From the NCBI GenBank assembly GCA_023055505.1, contig JALIRH010000042.1:1248335-1312334 (forward strand): 64,000 bases of DNA, read 5' to 3'. This document shows positions 1 to 12,465 of this stretch, piece after piece (position 1 is the first letter of the stretch; each line of letters starts with the position of its first letter). The translations under genes were made by a program, and so were the position numbers. The notes under the pieces are model-generated. The model did no database searches and was not told where the DNA came from. It worked only from the letters and a program-made list of their open reading frames with translations. Source of the stretch: Callipepla californica brunnescens (Eukaryota > Chordata > Aves > Galliformes > Odontophoridae).

Positions 1-3000
1 CTCTGAGAGGGTGTTGAACTAGTTTGTGCAACAAAGTTATTTTAATGCTCTCTGGATGCAGTCAAACTCAGATTTGCTTGCTCTCTCTCTCTCCTGTTCT
101 GTAGAGATGAAGCGAGCGTGGCAATTTGTTCCAACCGTTTCAGTGCGGACGTTCCCAGGCTGTGCTGAATCATCTGAACCCGTGCCTGGGCATAATCGCT
201 CACTGTCAGCTGCGTCCTGGGATCAGGACTGAATGCAGAGTGCTCAGGGTATTTTGCTACGGTCTACAAAATATGTAGTGCATTGCTGGGAGTCCAAGTG
301 TAAGCATAACAAACTTGCAGGCTGGTAACTTCAGCGCAGGGGACCTCGGTCACTGCAGGAAGGTTTGATAACACTTTTGCAGGTAGTTTCCTGGGTTTGG
401 GAGTACTGGCTGCCTGGTGTTAGGTCTTGCTGGCCCGCTGGGTATTTGGCTCCAGCCAAAATTGGCTCCAGTGACTCAGAGCAGTGGCCTGCCGCTGTGT
501 TTCTCTGTCTCCCCTTTGCTTTTCCAGGGATCTGATTGCCCTGTGGGGACACTCACTGGTATCCCAATGACACCAAGGCTGTGAGGGAAACCACGCCAGG
601 TTCTGATAGTGATGTTGCCAAGGGGCAGCCACGCTCACTGCCACCCAGTGTTCCTGCAGCTGTGTGCTCCTTGACTGGAGTTTGCAGTGGCAGCTTGCTG
701 CACTTACTGCTTTCCTGGTTTTCCCTTTAAATGCAGCTCTGAGCCCGTGCCTGCTGTTTGCTTTGGGAACCTCACTGCTGTTCCTGCGAGCTCCTCCCGT
801 CAGCCCTGTTCTATAATTACTGGTGTTCCTGAAACCAGATCCTCCCACGTGGCCTGCTGTGGATCAGTGGACAAGGGGTCTGTGAGCAAACCCAGCGCCT
901 TGGAGCGATGTGCAACAGGACTCGAGGTTCAGGGAGCAGCAGCTTCAAGCAGATTGGCAGGCTCAGAGCTGCCAGCCTCCCCTCCCTTTGAGACGGTGAA
1001 GGGGAGTGTTTGGGCACTTCCAGAGAGGAAACAGGGATGTGAAAGCAAGCCTGATGCTGGGCACTGGCTCTGTGCTGGCAGCAGGATGAGGCTGTGGGGT
1101 CAGAGTGCCACCTAACTGCAACTTCACGAGCTGCCTTGTGTCCTTCCCAGTGCTGAGAGTGTACTGAGCTCAAAGCAGTGTGCCCAAAGCATTGTCCCCT
1201 TGGAGCTCATGGCCTCCAGGACGTGCTGTCCCCCAGTTGACAGCAGAGCCTTCCTCCGTGACAGCCTTTGCATGCAGCATGGAGCAAGCTTATTTTGCAG
1301 TGCTTGTACAGACACGGTGCAGCCAAGCTGCTCGCCCAGCTGAGAGCAGCATGCCGTCCCACAGCCAGCGTGCCCATGGGTGGTGGGGCAGCACACTGCC
1401 CGGCATCACAGGACAGGTCACGCTGCCTCTGCTGTGCCCTGGCATGAGTGGGGATGCTCCTCTCTCATTACCAGACTTAATGGTCTTCTCGAATGGCAAC
1501 ACATCTATGCAGTTTCCAGTGCTGAGAAGGTGTCACCTTTCTGGTAGCTGCTTGTTTCCTGGCTATGCTCCTCGTCCTGTCAGTCGGTCACTCGTACCCT
1601 CTGCCCCTGCCCGCTCCGGGCTGTCCTGAGTTGACAGCAAAGCGCAAATATCAGCTGGCAATTTCCAGTGTGAGACTTGGCAGTTTATTTGCTGAAAGTA
1701 ATCCTGGAAACACTTCATATGTGAGAATGTGCAGACAGAGGAGACGGTCATGAGCGGTGTGGTGCACTGACCTGGGGCAGGCGAGGCTTGCGAGCGTGAC
1801 TGGGAGCAGGTGTCCAAGTCCATAATACAGGAATAAACAATGATGCTTGGCGCTGAGGTCCAAAACATGACGTCTCTGTGAGCTAATGCAGCAAGGAAAG
1901 GACCAGGAAGGAAGCACTACAGAACTCAATTATTCTTTTTTAGTTTTTATGATGAAGGAAATGGAGGTATGGGGGTTGATGGGATTTGCTGAAGGTCACG
2001 AAGCAGAACTTTGAATAAGAGCTAGTGAGTGTTTGGGTCTTTGCTGCCCATCCTACTGCCACCCCTCTTGCAAGAGGGAGCTGTGGAGCTCGGAGGCTGA
2101 AGAGGGCAGGGAGCCTCTTTCCTGGAAAGCAGGTGAGGTGTGTAGCACGAGTACTCGTCCAGCGTGCACCTTCTCCAGGTTTTTCAGCACAGCAGATGTG
2201 TCTTGGAGCCCCTGGAGCCAGGGATATCTTTGCAGTTTCTGAAAGGTAAATTGAAAGGGAAGAGCGGCCTCTCCTGTAGCTCTTCCCCTCCAAAGAAACC
2301 CAGCACTAGTGAGACGGAGGAAGTTCCTTTTGGAGTGCAGTGACCTGGTTCTGGGGACAGCTGTGATGCAAAAAGAATCCAGTGAGTTTCACAACTCTTT
2401 GACTTATTTTTCTTCCTTAGCATCCAGGAAGTGGATGAGTTAAAGCATGTGGTTGATGTGTGATTCACTGGCAAGCCTGGCAGCTCCAGGCAAGCAAGGG
2501 AATCTCCTGTACTCCTTTGTCACATGTTGCTGAGTAATTAGCAGCAACACAGTAATAGCAGCTCAGGCTGCACCTGATGCTTAGCTGGCTGGGTTGTACT
2601 TGGGGAAAAGCGTACAGCAGCAGAGGAGAGAAAAGGACAAGGAATGGATATCCACAGTGTTGGGGCAGGTGCTTTAATTGTTGTCAGGCTCTGAGTGGCA
2701 GTGCTCTGCCTCGCCAGCCCCAGTCGTTTCTTCCTGCACGGAGCCTGCCTTGTGGCCAAGGCTTCTGAGTGAGGGAGGAAACGCTTGGGTAGTTAAGTGC
2801 TGCTGGGATCATTAGCTAATGAGGAGGTGTGCCAATCTTTCAGGAACAAAAGGCAAACATTGTTTTCAATGGTTGCGTCTCCTGGTTTTCTGCACTTGGT
2901 TACCTTTCCTGTGTTGCAGCATCTGCTTAGCTCTTACTTGGCTTTTATTAGCAGTAGATGACGTGAAGGAGGAGGAACAGAAACCAGTACTTGATCAGCA

Positions 3001-6000
3001 GATTTCCGAAGTGGTGACGCAATCCAAGGGATGTCTGCAAATAATGGCCAACAGGAGGCAATCACTTTTTTTTTTTTTAATGAAAATCAGTTCAGTTTTT
3101 TTGGTGCGTGCATTCAATATGTGCTCCATCTGAGGAAATGCTGCTATACAGTGCTGAAGGCACACTCAACAGGATGTGCATTTGGAGGAATTTGTCCAAT
3201 ACTTTTGTCCAAATGAGCACAAACACAAAGAGGTGCTTCCATGGTGAATTGGTTTCCTCTCGCAGCTCCCTGCGACCTCCTGTACGGTAACTCAAACAAC
3301 GCTGTGAGCAGACCAACCTTGTGACCTGTCCCTTGGGAGGCCTGGGCCATTTCTGGCACTTTCCTTTGCCTGGAAACTTCCATCTTCCAAGGAGGAGACA
3401 CACGTGGTGACACTGCAGCATGCAATGGGGACTGGAGCTGCCTCCAACCCTGTCTGTAGAAGAAACAATTGTGCCCTCCTCTGATGGGGAACAGAGAGCT
3501 CTCCCACTCCAGTGAGCATCCTGAAGTTGCTTCTACTTGGAGCTCACTCCCAGCAAAACTATCTGCTTAAAGATGAAGTTCTTCTAATTCTGAGCACTTG
3601 ATGGCTGCCAGCCCCTCTGTCTGTGCCGCAACACACGTCTGCTCCTGGTGATGCTGTGCTCTGTGTGGGGTGATGTAGCAGTGATGAGGAACTGGGCTGC
3701 TCTGTCGCATCCCCTGCAGCCCTCCTGCACACTGTGGGACAGAGTGGGTACTTCTCATTACCTACTGCTGCTCCAGCAGTGGATTTCTTTTATTTATTTA
3801 TTTTACAGTTTCCCTCTTTGTTTTATGTGCTGTGTCTCTGCTATATTGTTGGGTCCAGCAGAGATGCTGCTAGTATAGAGAAACCTGTTGCAGAGTGGGA
3901 GCTACGAGGGTGGCAGCCAGCAGCATGTGCTTCTTGTGCTTCACTCAGCAGTGAGGCACCAAGTGAGCAAGGAGCTCCTGGAGGTGAGAAGGATCCTTTG
4001 GGCATCCTCTGCCCTCCACGCAGCCATCCTTGGTGTCACCCTGTGGAGATGTGCAGGGTCCCCCTCTCTGTCCCTATGTCCTCTCAGTGGGATGGAGCTC
4101 AGCTAACCCACTCTAAACTGCAGGGAGGCAGCACGTCCCCTCTGCTTGTGGCTGCTGCAATGTGATCCTCTGCAAATGCTTTCTGCCCTCGAAGGCTTCC
4201 CTCTGTTGGGGCTGGCAGGAGGAGATCTCCCTGGTGCCTGGGACCGAATGAAGCATCCTGGAGGCTGGCAGAGTGCTCTGCTCTCCCTGCACGTGCCAGA
4301 AGAATCCAGCACTAACAGGAACCAAAGAAGCTGTTGCACTGATTTTAATCAAGCCCTTGCTGGCTTGTTCTTTACACTCAACTCAATCCTCCAGATGAAA
4401 GAAAGTAAGGGCTTGGTGGCATGTGGATGTATTTGGCTGCTGCTCCAATGCTGAAGTTGGAGGGTCTGGGGTCAGAACGTCCCCTGCAGCAACACAGGGC
4501 TGTGCCCAGCACCTTGCTGTGTGGGCACAATCCCTGCTGCTTTCATCTGCTGAAGGCCTGGCTGGAATTAATGCCTCCTCCCCTTCCCTTTATCTCCCTT
4601 GTTTGAAAAACAGGGGAATGGCTCAGGGAAAGGCAGGTGTGCAAACAGCTCTTGCGGCTCCCCTCTGCTCTTGGCCTGCAAGAAGATATTAAAACAATAC
4701 ATTCAGAGCCTTCTGGTAAAAGCTTTTCTCTCTCCATGGGGGGGATACACATCTTTGTCCCACCCTCACCGACATGGGATACCTCTGCTGGAGTCTGCTG
4801 TTGCTGTCAGCTGTGTCCTGCTCTCCACTCTCCCACACTCCTGGGGTGTGTGTGACCATCTGCAGCCAGACCAACTCTGGGCACAGCACTGGTGGATCTG
4901 GAAAGCTTGCTGCTGCCCAGGAGAGCAAGACCCTGGATAGACCTGCTTCTACCATCCTACCCTACTGACTGCTCTTCCAGGCAAAAAGCATTTTCCTGAT
5001 GTGTGTGCATTTATTTATATCCAGACTTTAGACAGATCCAGCTCGTTACCCTCCATCTCCAGCAAATAGGCTTTCCTGCCTGCACATCTTGCCCCACCAC
5101 ACGAGTGGAGGCCAAGGACAACACAGCCCTGAATGGTTGCTCAGTGCTGCCCAGGAGGCACTGGCAGGGAGCACAACACTTCTGCAAGCCCTGTGCCCCT
5201 CTGCTGCTTCTGACAGAGCTGTGGGTAACCCTGCAGTCAGAGCTGCCCGTGAGCTGTTCCTACAGCTCCAAACTCCTGGTGTGCAGAGGAGAAGCAAGCA
5301 GTGGACCTAGGCTGTGTTGCAGCACCAGCTCTTGGGGGTGCCTGGTTGCTGGCTTTGTGGCCTTGCTCTGCAAGTTTGTCTTCCCCCTTGGCACCAGCTG
5401 CTGCTTACCAATCTGACCTTGCTCAATGCTGACAGCTTCCCAAGGAGCTGGCTGCAACACAAGTGCCAAGTGTTGGGAACAGGAGAGGGAGGTAGCCCAG
5501 GGAGCCCTGTGCCACCAGGACCTGTTTGCTCATGGGTTGGCCTTGTGCAAGTCCCCTGTGAGCAGCTTGCACACGTTAGCACATGAAGATGCTCCATCAG
5601 TTTAACTAGTGCCTGTGAACTGAGGCTGTCCTGGGGGAAGCTGGATGTCAGTGGCTTGTTTGATGGAAACAGAGCGTGTGGATTCTCCACCTTTAAAGAA
5701 CTCCTGTAAGGAAATGACTGCGCTCTGCATAAAACGGGCTTCAGGAGTTAATTGCTGGAACAGGACTCGGTGCAGGAGTTGAGATCTGAAGGCTTGGATG
5801 TGGGTGCTGAGCTGGGCACTGGGAACAGCATCGGCAGCCATCGCATGGTGACTGCAGGGATAGGTGACCACAAACAGGGAGAGGAGACACAGGAAAAGGG
5901 GCCCATGTCGATCCTCCCACAGGAAGCCCCGGATTAGGACGCCAGACCCGTGGCTGAGCACAGCCCCGCAGCTGTATGAGCAGCAGCAGCACGCTCAGCT

Positions 6001-6552
6001 GAATGGCTCTTGGCAGAGGATCCGGGGCCGGTTACAACACGACCAGTGAAAATAAACACCGCCGCTGTAACGGGAAGGAGTGGGAGCGCGGGGCAGCAGG
6101 AAGCCGTCACTCTCCCAGTGCGGGGCTGAGACTCACAGACCCAGAGCCCTGCTCGTGCCCCCAGCAGCCACTGGGCTGAGGCCAGCATGGGGCTGAGCTC
6201 CGTACTGGCAGCTGCAGCCCGCGCTATCTAAACCTTTCCTGTAGTGATGGCTGCAGCAAACCCCATCTTTGGCTGCCACCGCGACAGCACGGGGTGCTGA
6301 CGGCTGTAGGGACGTGGCCCAGGGCTCTGTCTCTGCTGTGAGCTCTGCAGGGTGGGGAGCACCGGCCTCCAGTCTCTGGGTGGGCTGTGGGCTGGTTGGT
6401 GTCCCGGGGTCAGTCTGCTGGGCTTTGAACATGGCTCCAGCAAAGAGGCCTCGAAGAAGCCCCAGGGTCTGCTTGTCACCATGGGTAAGGACACGAAGCA
6501 GAGTGGGATGGCTCCCACAGTGCTGACGCTGTGCCTCTCCCTCTGCCCGCAG
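1..6552. other. Non-coding 5' flank or 5' intron of PPARD
   Basis: About 6.5 kb of moderately GC-rich DNA without an exon I can assign to any protein. All ORFs are short, start and stop at random, and show no family motif. In mammals PPARD has several non-coding 5' exons, with DEF6 upstream. I see no DEF6-like coiled-coil coding sequence here, so the stretch is probably PPARD 5' flank or intron. A polypyrimidine-AG acceptor ends at 6,552 and opens the first coding exon. A mildly CpG-richer patch at about 5,930-6,310 could hold an alternative promoter or 5' exon, but nothing proves it. Confidence 0.6.
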
Positions 6553-6646
6553 GCTAGTGCAACTGGTAGGGTCCATCTCGGATAGACGCGGATGATGCCA
6601 GAGCTATGACAGGGATTGCAGTCTTGGCACTGAGGGGTGATCAATT
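6553..6646 (+). other. PPARD: PPARD 5' UTR part of first coding exon, with upstream ATGs
   Basis: The exon starts after a good acceptor (tgcccgcag, ending at 6,552). Between it and the PPARD start at 6,647 are three ATGs. The first, at 6,592, opens a five-codon uORF ending with TGA at 6,607-6,609; the ATG at 6,595 is in its frame. The one at 6,606 opens a 35-codon uORF that runs out of frame through the true start and ends with TGA at 6,711-6,713. Overlapping uORFs usually lower translation of the main frame; that this happens here is inference. Any exons further upstream cannot be placed from sequence alone. Confidence 0.7.
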
Positions 6647-9600
6647 ATGGAACAACTACAGGAGGAAGTACCTGAGGTCAGGGAAGAGGAGGAGGAAGAG
6701 GAAGAGGCAGTGACAGTGCCCAGCGGCGCCTCAGATCCAAGTGCAGGACCAGACAGCTCGCTGCCCTCGAGCAGCTACACCGGTGAGTGGAACCACGTTC
6801 CCCATGCTCACAGCAAAGGGCCTGACGTGAACAGAGCTGGGCTTCTAGTAGACTCACACCTTTGTGCGATAATGCATTGAGAGCCAAAGCATGGAGAGAC
6901 CTATTTCTTCCTCTGCAGCCACCACATGGCTGGTGGCAGTGGGTTGGGAGATGGAAAGAGGGCCAGGAAGGGGGGAGGGCTGTGCCCCAGGGCGTGTGTA
7001 TTGAAGTGGGGAGGGTTCCCTGGGTGCTGAGAACCATTCTTTGGCTACTTCTTGAAATCCTCAGTGCAAACCCATCGTGTGAGTTATGGTAGCTGCCTTG
7101 CAAAACTTGTGGAGGGGTTTCACTGCCTAAAATTAAGCTCCAGAGTTCTTCCAAGCTCGGCACTGACGTGGAGCCCATTAGCTCCTGGCAGCACTGTGGT
7201 CAGTGCCTTATCGCAGAGGTTAACCACCCAGACACAGTGCTGGAGGCAGTGCTGGAAATGCCCCATCAGCCCATTCTGGCAGGGTTAGGTGCAACACTGT
7301 GTTTGTGGCTGCTGCTCAGGACGGATCCCGTTGTGTGTTTGCAGACCTTTCACAGAGCTCCTCTCCCTCCCTGTCGGACCAACTGCAGATGGGCTGCGAG
7401 GAGACGGCCTCGGGGGCACTGAACGTGGAGTGCAGGGTCTGTGGAGACAAAGCCTCGGGCTTCCACTACGGCGTGCACGCCTGCGAGGGCTGCAAGGTGT
7501 GTCCTCACTGGGGAGCGTGGGGTTCAGCCTGTTTCAGACAAACATGTCCCATGTCTTAGCATGTTATGCTTTACATTGTAAAGCAAATCCTTGTACCCCC
7601 CGTGGGGAGGGCTGGCTTTGCTGTCTGTGCTGCAGATCAGCCGTGAGCTGTGTGTGTATCCCACTGGGATTGCTGGCTGCAGCTTGGCCGTACCTCTAAA
7701 ATTCCTTCCCCCGCAGCAGATGCCAGCAGGGCTGCATTAGCTGTGAGGCCCTGCCAGACTTTCCTCCAGGCTGGGTCCCACAGCCTGTTCCTCCATCCCT
7801 CCCTGCTGGCTGCCTGCAGTATCACACACCCAGTCCTCTCCCCCTTGTCCCTAGCACCACCTCTCCTTGTGGTCTCCTTGTGGCTCTGCTTGTGCTGTAA
7901 GCAGCCAGTGAAGGATGAACCTCTGTGAGGCTGCTGGGGATAACAAACATGCCTGGTCCTAAAGCACAGGTGCTAACACTGCTGTTCCCTTGTCTCCCTG
8001 CTCCGTATGTCTCACTCTGCGCAGGGTTTCTTCCGCCGGACGATCCGCATGAAGCTGGAGTATGAGAAGTGTGAGCGGAGCTGCAAGATTCAGAAGAAGA
8101 ACCGCAATAAGTGCCAGTACTGCCGCTTCCAGAAATGCCTCTCACTGGGCATGTCACATAACGGTGAGTGTCGCCTTGTTCCTGGGCCTGCTGCTGAGGG
8201 GCAATTCTTCATCCCAAGGATTCACCGGCAGATGGAGATAGGACAAGGGGGAATGGTTTTAAACTAAGAGGGCAGATTTAGGTTAGATGTCAGGAGGAAG
8301 TCCTTTACTCAGAGGCAGCAAGGCCCTGGCACTGCTGTGCAGAGCTGTGCTGCCCCATCCCTGGAGATGCCCCAGGCCATGGCTGGGCCTGAGCTGCTGG
8401 GGGGCACCCAGCCCACAGCAGAGGTGGGGCTGGGGGGTCTGTAAGGTCTCTTCCAACCCAACCGTTCTGTGATTCACATGGAGAGGCCAAATATCTTGCA
8501 TTACCCTATACCTTTTTTTTTTTTTTTTTTCTTTTCCCAAGGAATCATTTCCTTTCAAGCTCAATTCTTCGAGCCTTGTCCCTTACATCCATTTCTCCCC
8601 TGCCAGAAGGGTTTTTTTCATCCTGCTGTGCAGTCTGGCTGCTGGCACGTGGCTCTCCCTTTCAGGTTAGCCTAGCTAGACTAGACACATTGCTGGGATT
8701 TTTGAACTTCAGGTGGGACCGTCTTGTTCGTGGCCCAGCCATGGTGTTTATGTGGGAAGCAGGGCTTGTGGTAGAGCCCGCATGAGCAGAGATGGGAGGC
8801 TGTGTTGTCTGAGTCTCTGGGTTTGCTCCTCACAGCGATCCGCTTTGGCCGCATGCCGGAGGCGGAGAAGAGGAAGCTGGTAGCGGGGCTGACAGCGAGC
8901 GAGATCAGCTGCCAGAACCCACAGGTGGCTGACTTGAAAGCTTTCTCCAAGCACATCTACAATGCCTACCTGAAAAACTTCAACATGACCAAAAAGAAGG
9001 CGAGAGGTATCTTGACCGGGAAGGCCAGCAGCACCCCAGTAAGTTTCCTCCCGGGGCAGGCAGGGCTGGCTGCAGCCTGTGTGGGGGGCTCATCTTCCTG
9101 CTGTAACTATTGCACGTGCACCACTTCCCAGCCACGTGGTCTTTACGTCTTGCCTCTGGCTGGGAAGATTCCCACCTCTCCTCAGACTCGTGCGTGTATG
9201 GGTGGGTGCCATTTAGCAGGGCTCCCTTAACCCCAGCAGGAGAGAAAAACAAATGGGCAGGCAAAGGCGAGTGTCCTGGGTAGGGCTTGAGTGTGGCACA
9301 TTCCTGACCATTCTTCTTTTTCGAGCAGCCTTTTGTGATCCATGACATGGACACCCTGTGGCAAGCAGAAAAGGGGCTGGTCTGGAAACAGCTGGTGGAT
9401 GGGATCCCCCCCTACAAGGAGATCGGGGTGCACGTCTTCTACCGCTGCCAGTGCACCTCAGTGGAAACTGTGCGGGAGCTCACCGAGTTCGCCAAGAGCA
9501 TCCCCAGCTTCATAGGCCTCTACCTGAACGACCAAGTGACTCTGCTGAAGTATGGGGTGCACGAGGCCATCTTTGCCATGCTGGCCTCCATCATGAACAA

Positions 9601-10442
9601 GGATGGACTGCTGGTGGCCAATGGGAATGGCTTTGTGACCCGTGAGTTCCTGCGTAGCTTGCGTAAGCCCTTCAACGAGATCATGGAGCCCAAATTCGAG
9701 TTTGCTGTGAAGTTCAACGCGCTGGAGCTGGATGACAGTGACCTGTCTCTGTTTGTGGCTGCCATTATCCTGTGCGGAGGTGAGCGGGTACAGAATCCCC
9801 CAGAGCTATGGGGGCTGGAGGGGCTGGGCTGCAGCTGACCCCGTGCTTCAGCAGGGCCTTTGCTGGCAGAGATCAGCCATGGGTGTCTTAGCATAGAATG
9901 GTTTAGGATTGGAAGGGATCTGAAAGGTCATCTACTTCCAACCTCCTTGCTGTAGGTTGCAAGGCTTAGGGGGGTGAGAGAACAGAACAGTTCTGACTGC
10001 AGAGATTGGTCCAGGTGTCGCTCCTTTCCCATCGGCTGCTGCAGGACGTGCAGTCCAAGGCCCCATGCATTTTCCCCCTTTTCCTGGTTGGCCGGATTGG
10101 AGTCTCCACGGGCGGGTTGCATCCCCCATCTCCATACCTCCACAGGCAGCGTGGGCTGCACCGTAACACCAAGTACCGTGCTTCCTCCCCACAGACCGTC
10201 CCGGCCTGATGAACGTGAAGCAGGTGGAGGAGATCCAAGACAACATCCTCCGAGCGCTGGAGTTCCACCTGCAGTCCAACCACCCGGACGCCCAGTACCT
10301 CTTCCCCAAGCTGCTGCAGAAGATGGCCGACCTGCGGCAGCTGGTGACAGAGCACGCCCAGCTGGTGCAGAAGATCAAGAAGACGGAGACAGAGACCTCT
10401 CTGCACCCGCTCCTGCAGGAGATCTACAAGGACATGTACTGA
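6647..10442 (+). CDS. PPARD: Peroxisome proliferator-activated receptor delta (PPAR-delta, NR1C2), complete CDS
   Basis: Ligand-activated nuclear receptor that pairs with RXR on PPRE sites and controls fatty-acid oxidation and energy use in the nucleus. Coding exons: 6,647-6,782; 7,345-7,496; 8,025-8,163; 8,836-9,038; 9,329-9,779; 10,195-10,442. All have GT/AG borders and matching phases, and they give 442 residues against 441 in human. Domains in order: an acidic Glu-rich N-terminus (about 1-45); a C4 zinc-finger DNA-binding domain from Cys75, with P-box CEGCK at 92-96 split exactly at the exon 2/3 border; the second finger ending CQYCRFQKC; the hinge; and the ligand-binding domain from about residue 211, ending in the AF-2 helix [10 protein letters not shown]. 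The start fits because it gives MEQ followed by the acidic tract, as in mammalian PPAR-delta. No frame break is seen. The intron at 8,164-8,835 carries a sense CR1 fragment and the intron at 9,780-10,194 an antisense one. PPAR-alpha and PPAR-gamma are excluded by the N-terminus and hinge, and by FANCE being the neighbour. Confidence 0.98.
8222..8475 (+). mobile_element. CR1 LINE 3' fragment in PPARD intron
   Basis: Sense-strand CR1 3' region. It has the block recalling 'dataset of lines with tttaaactaagag..ggttagatgtcaggagga', then a GC-rich middle, then the typical CR1 tail with ctcttccaaccca and ttctgtgattc. It lies between PPARD coding exons 3 and 4. It is 5'-truncated, as almost all CR1 copies are. 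A run of about 18 T follows at 8,513-8,530 and is not part of the CR1 end. Confidence 0.85.
9892..9957 (-). mobile_element. CR1 LINE 3' end, antisense, in PPARD intron
   Basis: A short antisense CR1 tail: atagaatggtttaggattgg, then gaagggatctgaaaggtcatc and ttccaacc. It lies in the intron between PPARD coding exons 5 and 6. Only the last 60-70 bases of the element remain. Confidence 0.75.
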
Positions 10443-12050
10443 GGACCTCTTATTTATGAGAATGAAGCCATGGATTCCAAACGAGACTCTCTGTACAAAA
10501 ACAAAGAAAACCTTTCCCCATGTCTTCCCTTTCTTCTACTGGAAACTCTTTTCTACACGACTCCGACGTGCGGTACATAGCGCAAGGCGCCGTGAGGTTT
10601 TCAGCCACCTCCTGTTCGCTCGGGACTTCCTTTAACACACTAACGAATTCACAAAGGCAAATCATAAGCTACTGTTTCCGTTACTGAGGGGCCACAGGAG
10701 CAGCCCCATGGTTTCCATGGCATGGACAGGCCTTCCTGCAGCAGCGTGGGGTCCGTGGGGGCTGCTCTGGTGGCTCAGAGCCCCAAACGTGGTGCAGATT
10801 CTCCGTGGGGCAGGAGCAGCACTTACAGCGTGTCTTTATTTCTTTGTCATATTGCACTCAGAAGATGTAGTCCCGAGCTGTGAAATTTAGGACAGCGGCG
10901 CAAAAGGAAGTTTTTCTCTCTCCCAGAGAAAAGGCAGAGTATTTGAAGACGTGTACGGCTGTCCTAGCAGAGAGCTGCAGCCCCCCTCTCTGTGCCCCCA
11001 CTGCAGAGGAACCTGCCCCTTAGCACCTCTGTGTCAAAGAGGGGAGGGAAGGGGTTGACTCAAGAATTCACCTTTGGAGCCCAAGCTCCATTGCTTCCCT
11101 GGGCTGCTCTGTGCAGATACGAGTTCAGGGAGGTCTGCACAGGGCAGGTTTGAGGTGGGCTGGCTGTGCTGGGCTCCCTGCAAGCACCAGAGCGAGCAAA
11201 GCCTCAGCAGCACCAGCATGGGGAAAGTCACAGCCAGCCCACAGAGCCCGGGGTGCTGCTGGGGCATCTGTGGGGCCGTGGGGAGGGAGCACGACCCTGG
11301 CTGGAAGGTTTTGCAGAAGGGATCTGGTGGCACCGGCAGAGCAGCCCTGCAAGGGGGACAGCAGCACTGGGGAGAGCAGGGGATTGCTGCACCCTGACCT
11401 GCTGTTGCTGCCACCAAAGCGTGTTGGCCTTTGCCCCTCTGCTTATGGCTGTGCCTCAGTTTCCCCCTCCAGGGAAGAGAGCCAGGCTGCCCTTCACTCG
11501 GAGGTGGGAAATGAGGATCGATCAGTGCATTGCTTGCAAAGAGCTTTGCAGCTGTAAAACACAGTATGACACCAAGTATTCCTAAGGGGGAGGGATGCTC
11601 ACACCGAGCAGCCAGGGAGGCTTCCCCTGCCCTCCTGCCATGCCCTGAGCTTGGGGACAGCTTTGGGTTCTGGGCTTCCCCTCCCACCCTGGGCCGGTGG
11701 TCCCACAGCTGCTGCCACCCTCAGCTCCTCACGGTGCCTCAGTTTCCCCTCCCTCACCTCCCATCCCTACCTCGCAGGGCTGTTAAGGAGTTCCCATTTC
11801 TAAAGCACTTTGAAGTCCTCTGGGGAGGGCACCGGAGATGGGTGCTGCTCCCGGCGTGGGGGTCTGTCCCCAGGGCACGTGGACCCCCATGTTGGTCACC
11901 TGGGGGACTTTTCGCTCTTCCCTTCAGTGTAACAACCTTCAAACTGAAATGTCTATTTTTGCTAGAAGTACAAACCTCGAGGTGTTTTTAATAATATAAA
12001 TAGCATCCGCAGACTGACTTGACTTCCAATAAATCCCAACTCAATATTTC
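10443..12050 (+). other. PPARD: PPARD 3' UTR with poly(A) signal
   Basis: About 1.6 kb follows the TGA without coding potential. It ends near an AATAAA at 12,028-12,033, so cleavage is expected around 12,045-12,060. The final part (11,930-12,050) is A/T-rich in contrast to the GC-rich middle, as is usual near a 3' end. No other strong AATAAA is obvious earlier in the UTR, so this is the likely main site. Confidence 0.75.
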
Positions 12051-12465
12051 AGCCCTTCTGTGCAGGACTGAGCGCTCCGGGGTTGTTTCCAGCACAGGGG
12101 ATGGGATGTGTGCTTCCATTCCTGCCCGCACTCTGCATTCCCAGTGGCACCCAAAGGCGGTGAGAGCGTGTTGGGAGCGGGCTCTCAGCTTCAGCCGAGC
12201 ACTCCCTGCCCCAAATGCTCAATGAATCAGCACGCTGAACCCCATCCGGGTGCTCCAGGGGAAGCTGCACCGTGTCCCTCTGCATTTCCCATCCCTGATT
12301 TATGGCAGTGTGGGGATAGAGATCTCCCCCGCGCCTCCCACCAGCACAAGGAGCGGCAGGGCAAGGGTTAACCCGATTAAGGTGGGGGTGTGCCCACCCC
12401 ACCCCACCTCACCGAGGTCGTAAAAGCCTCGGGAGGGCTTCTCACCCTCTGCACTGCTGGATGAG
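12051..12465. other. Intergenic stretch between PPARD 3' end and makorin-like relic
   Basis: About 400 bases of GC-rich DNA with no ORF of recognisable family. It separates the PPARD poly(A) site from the ATG at 12,466 where a possible makorin exon 1 starts, so any promoter of that relic would lie here. No clear TATA box or dense CpG cluster is seen. Confidence 0.5.
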
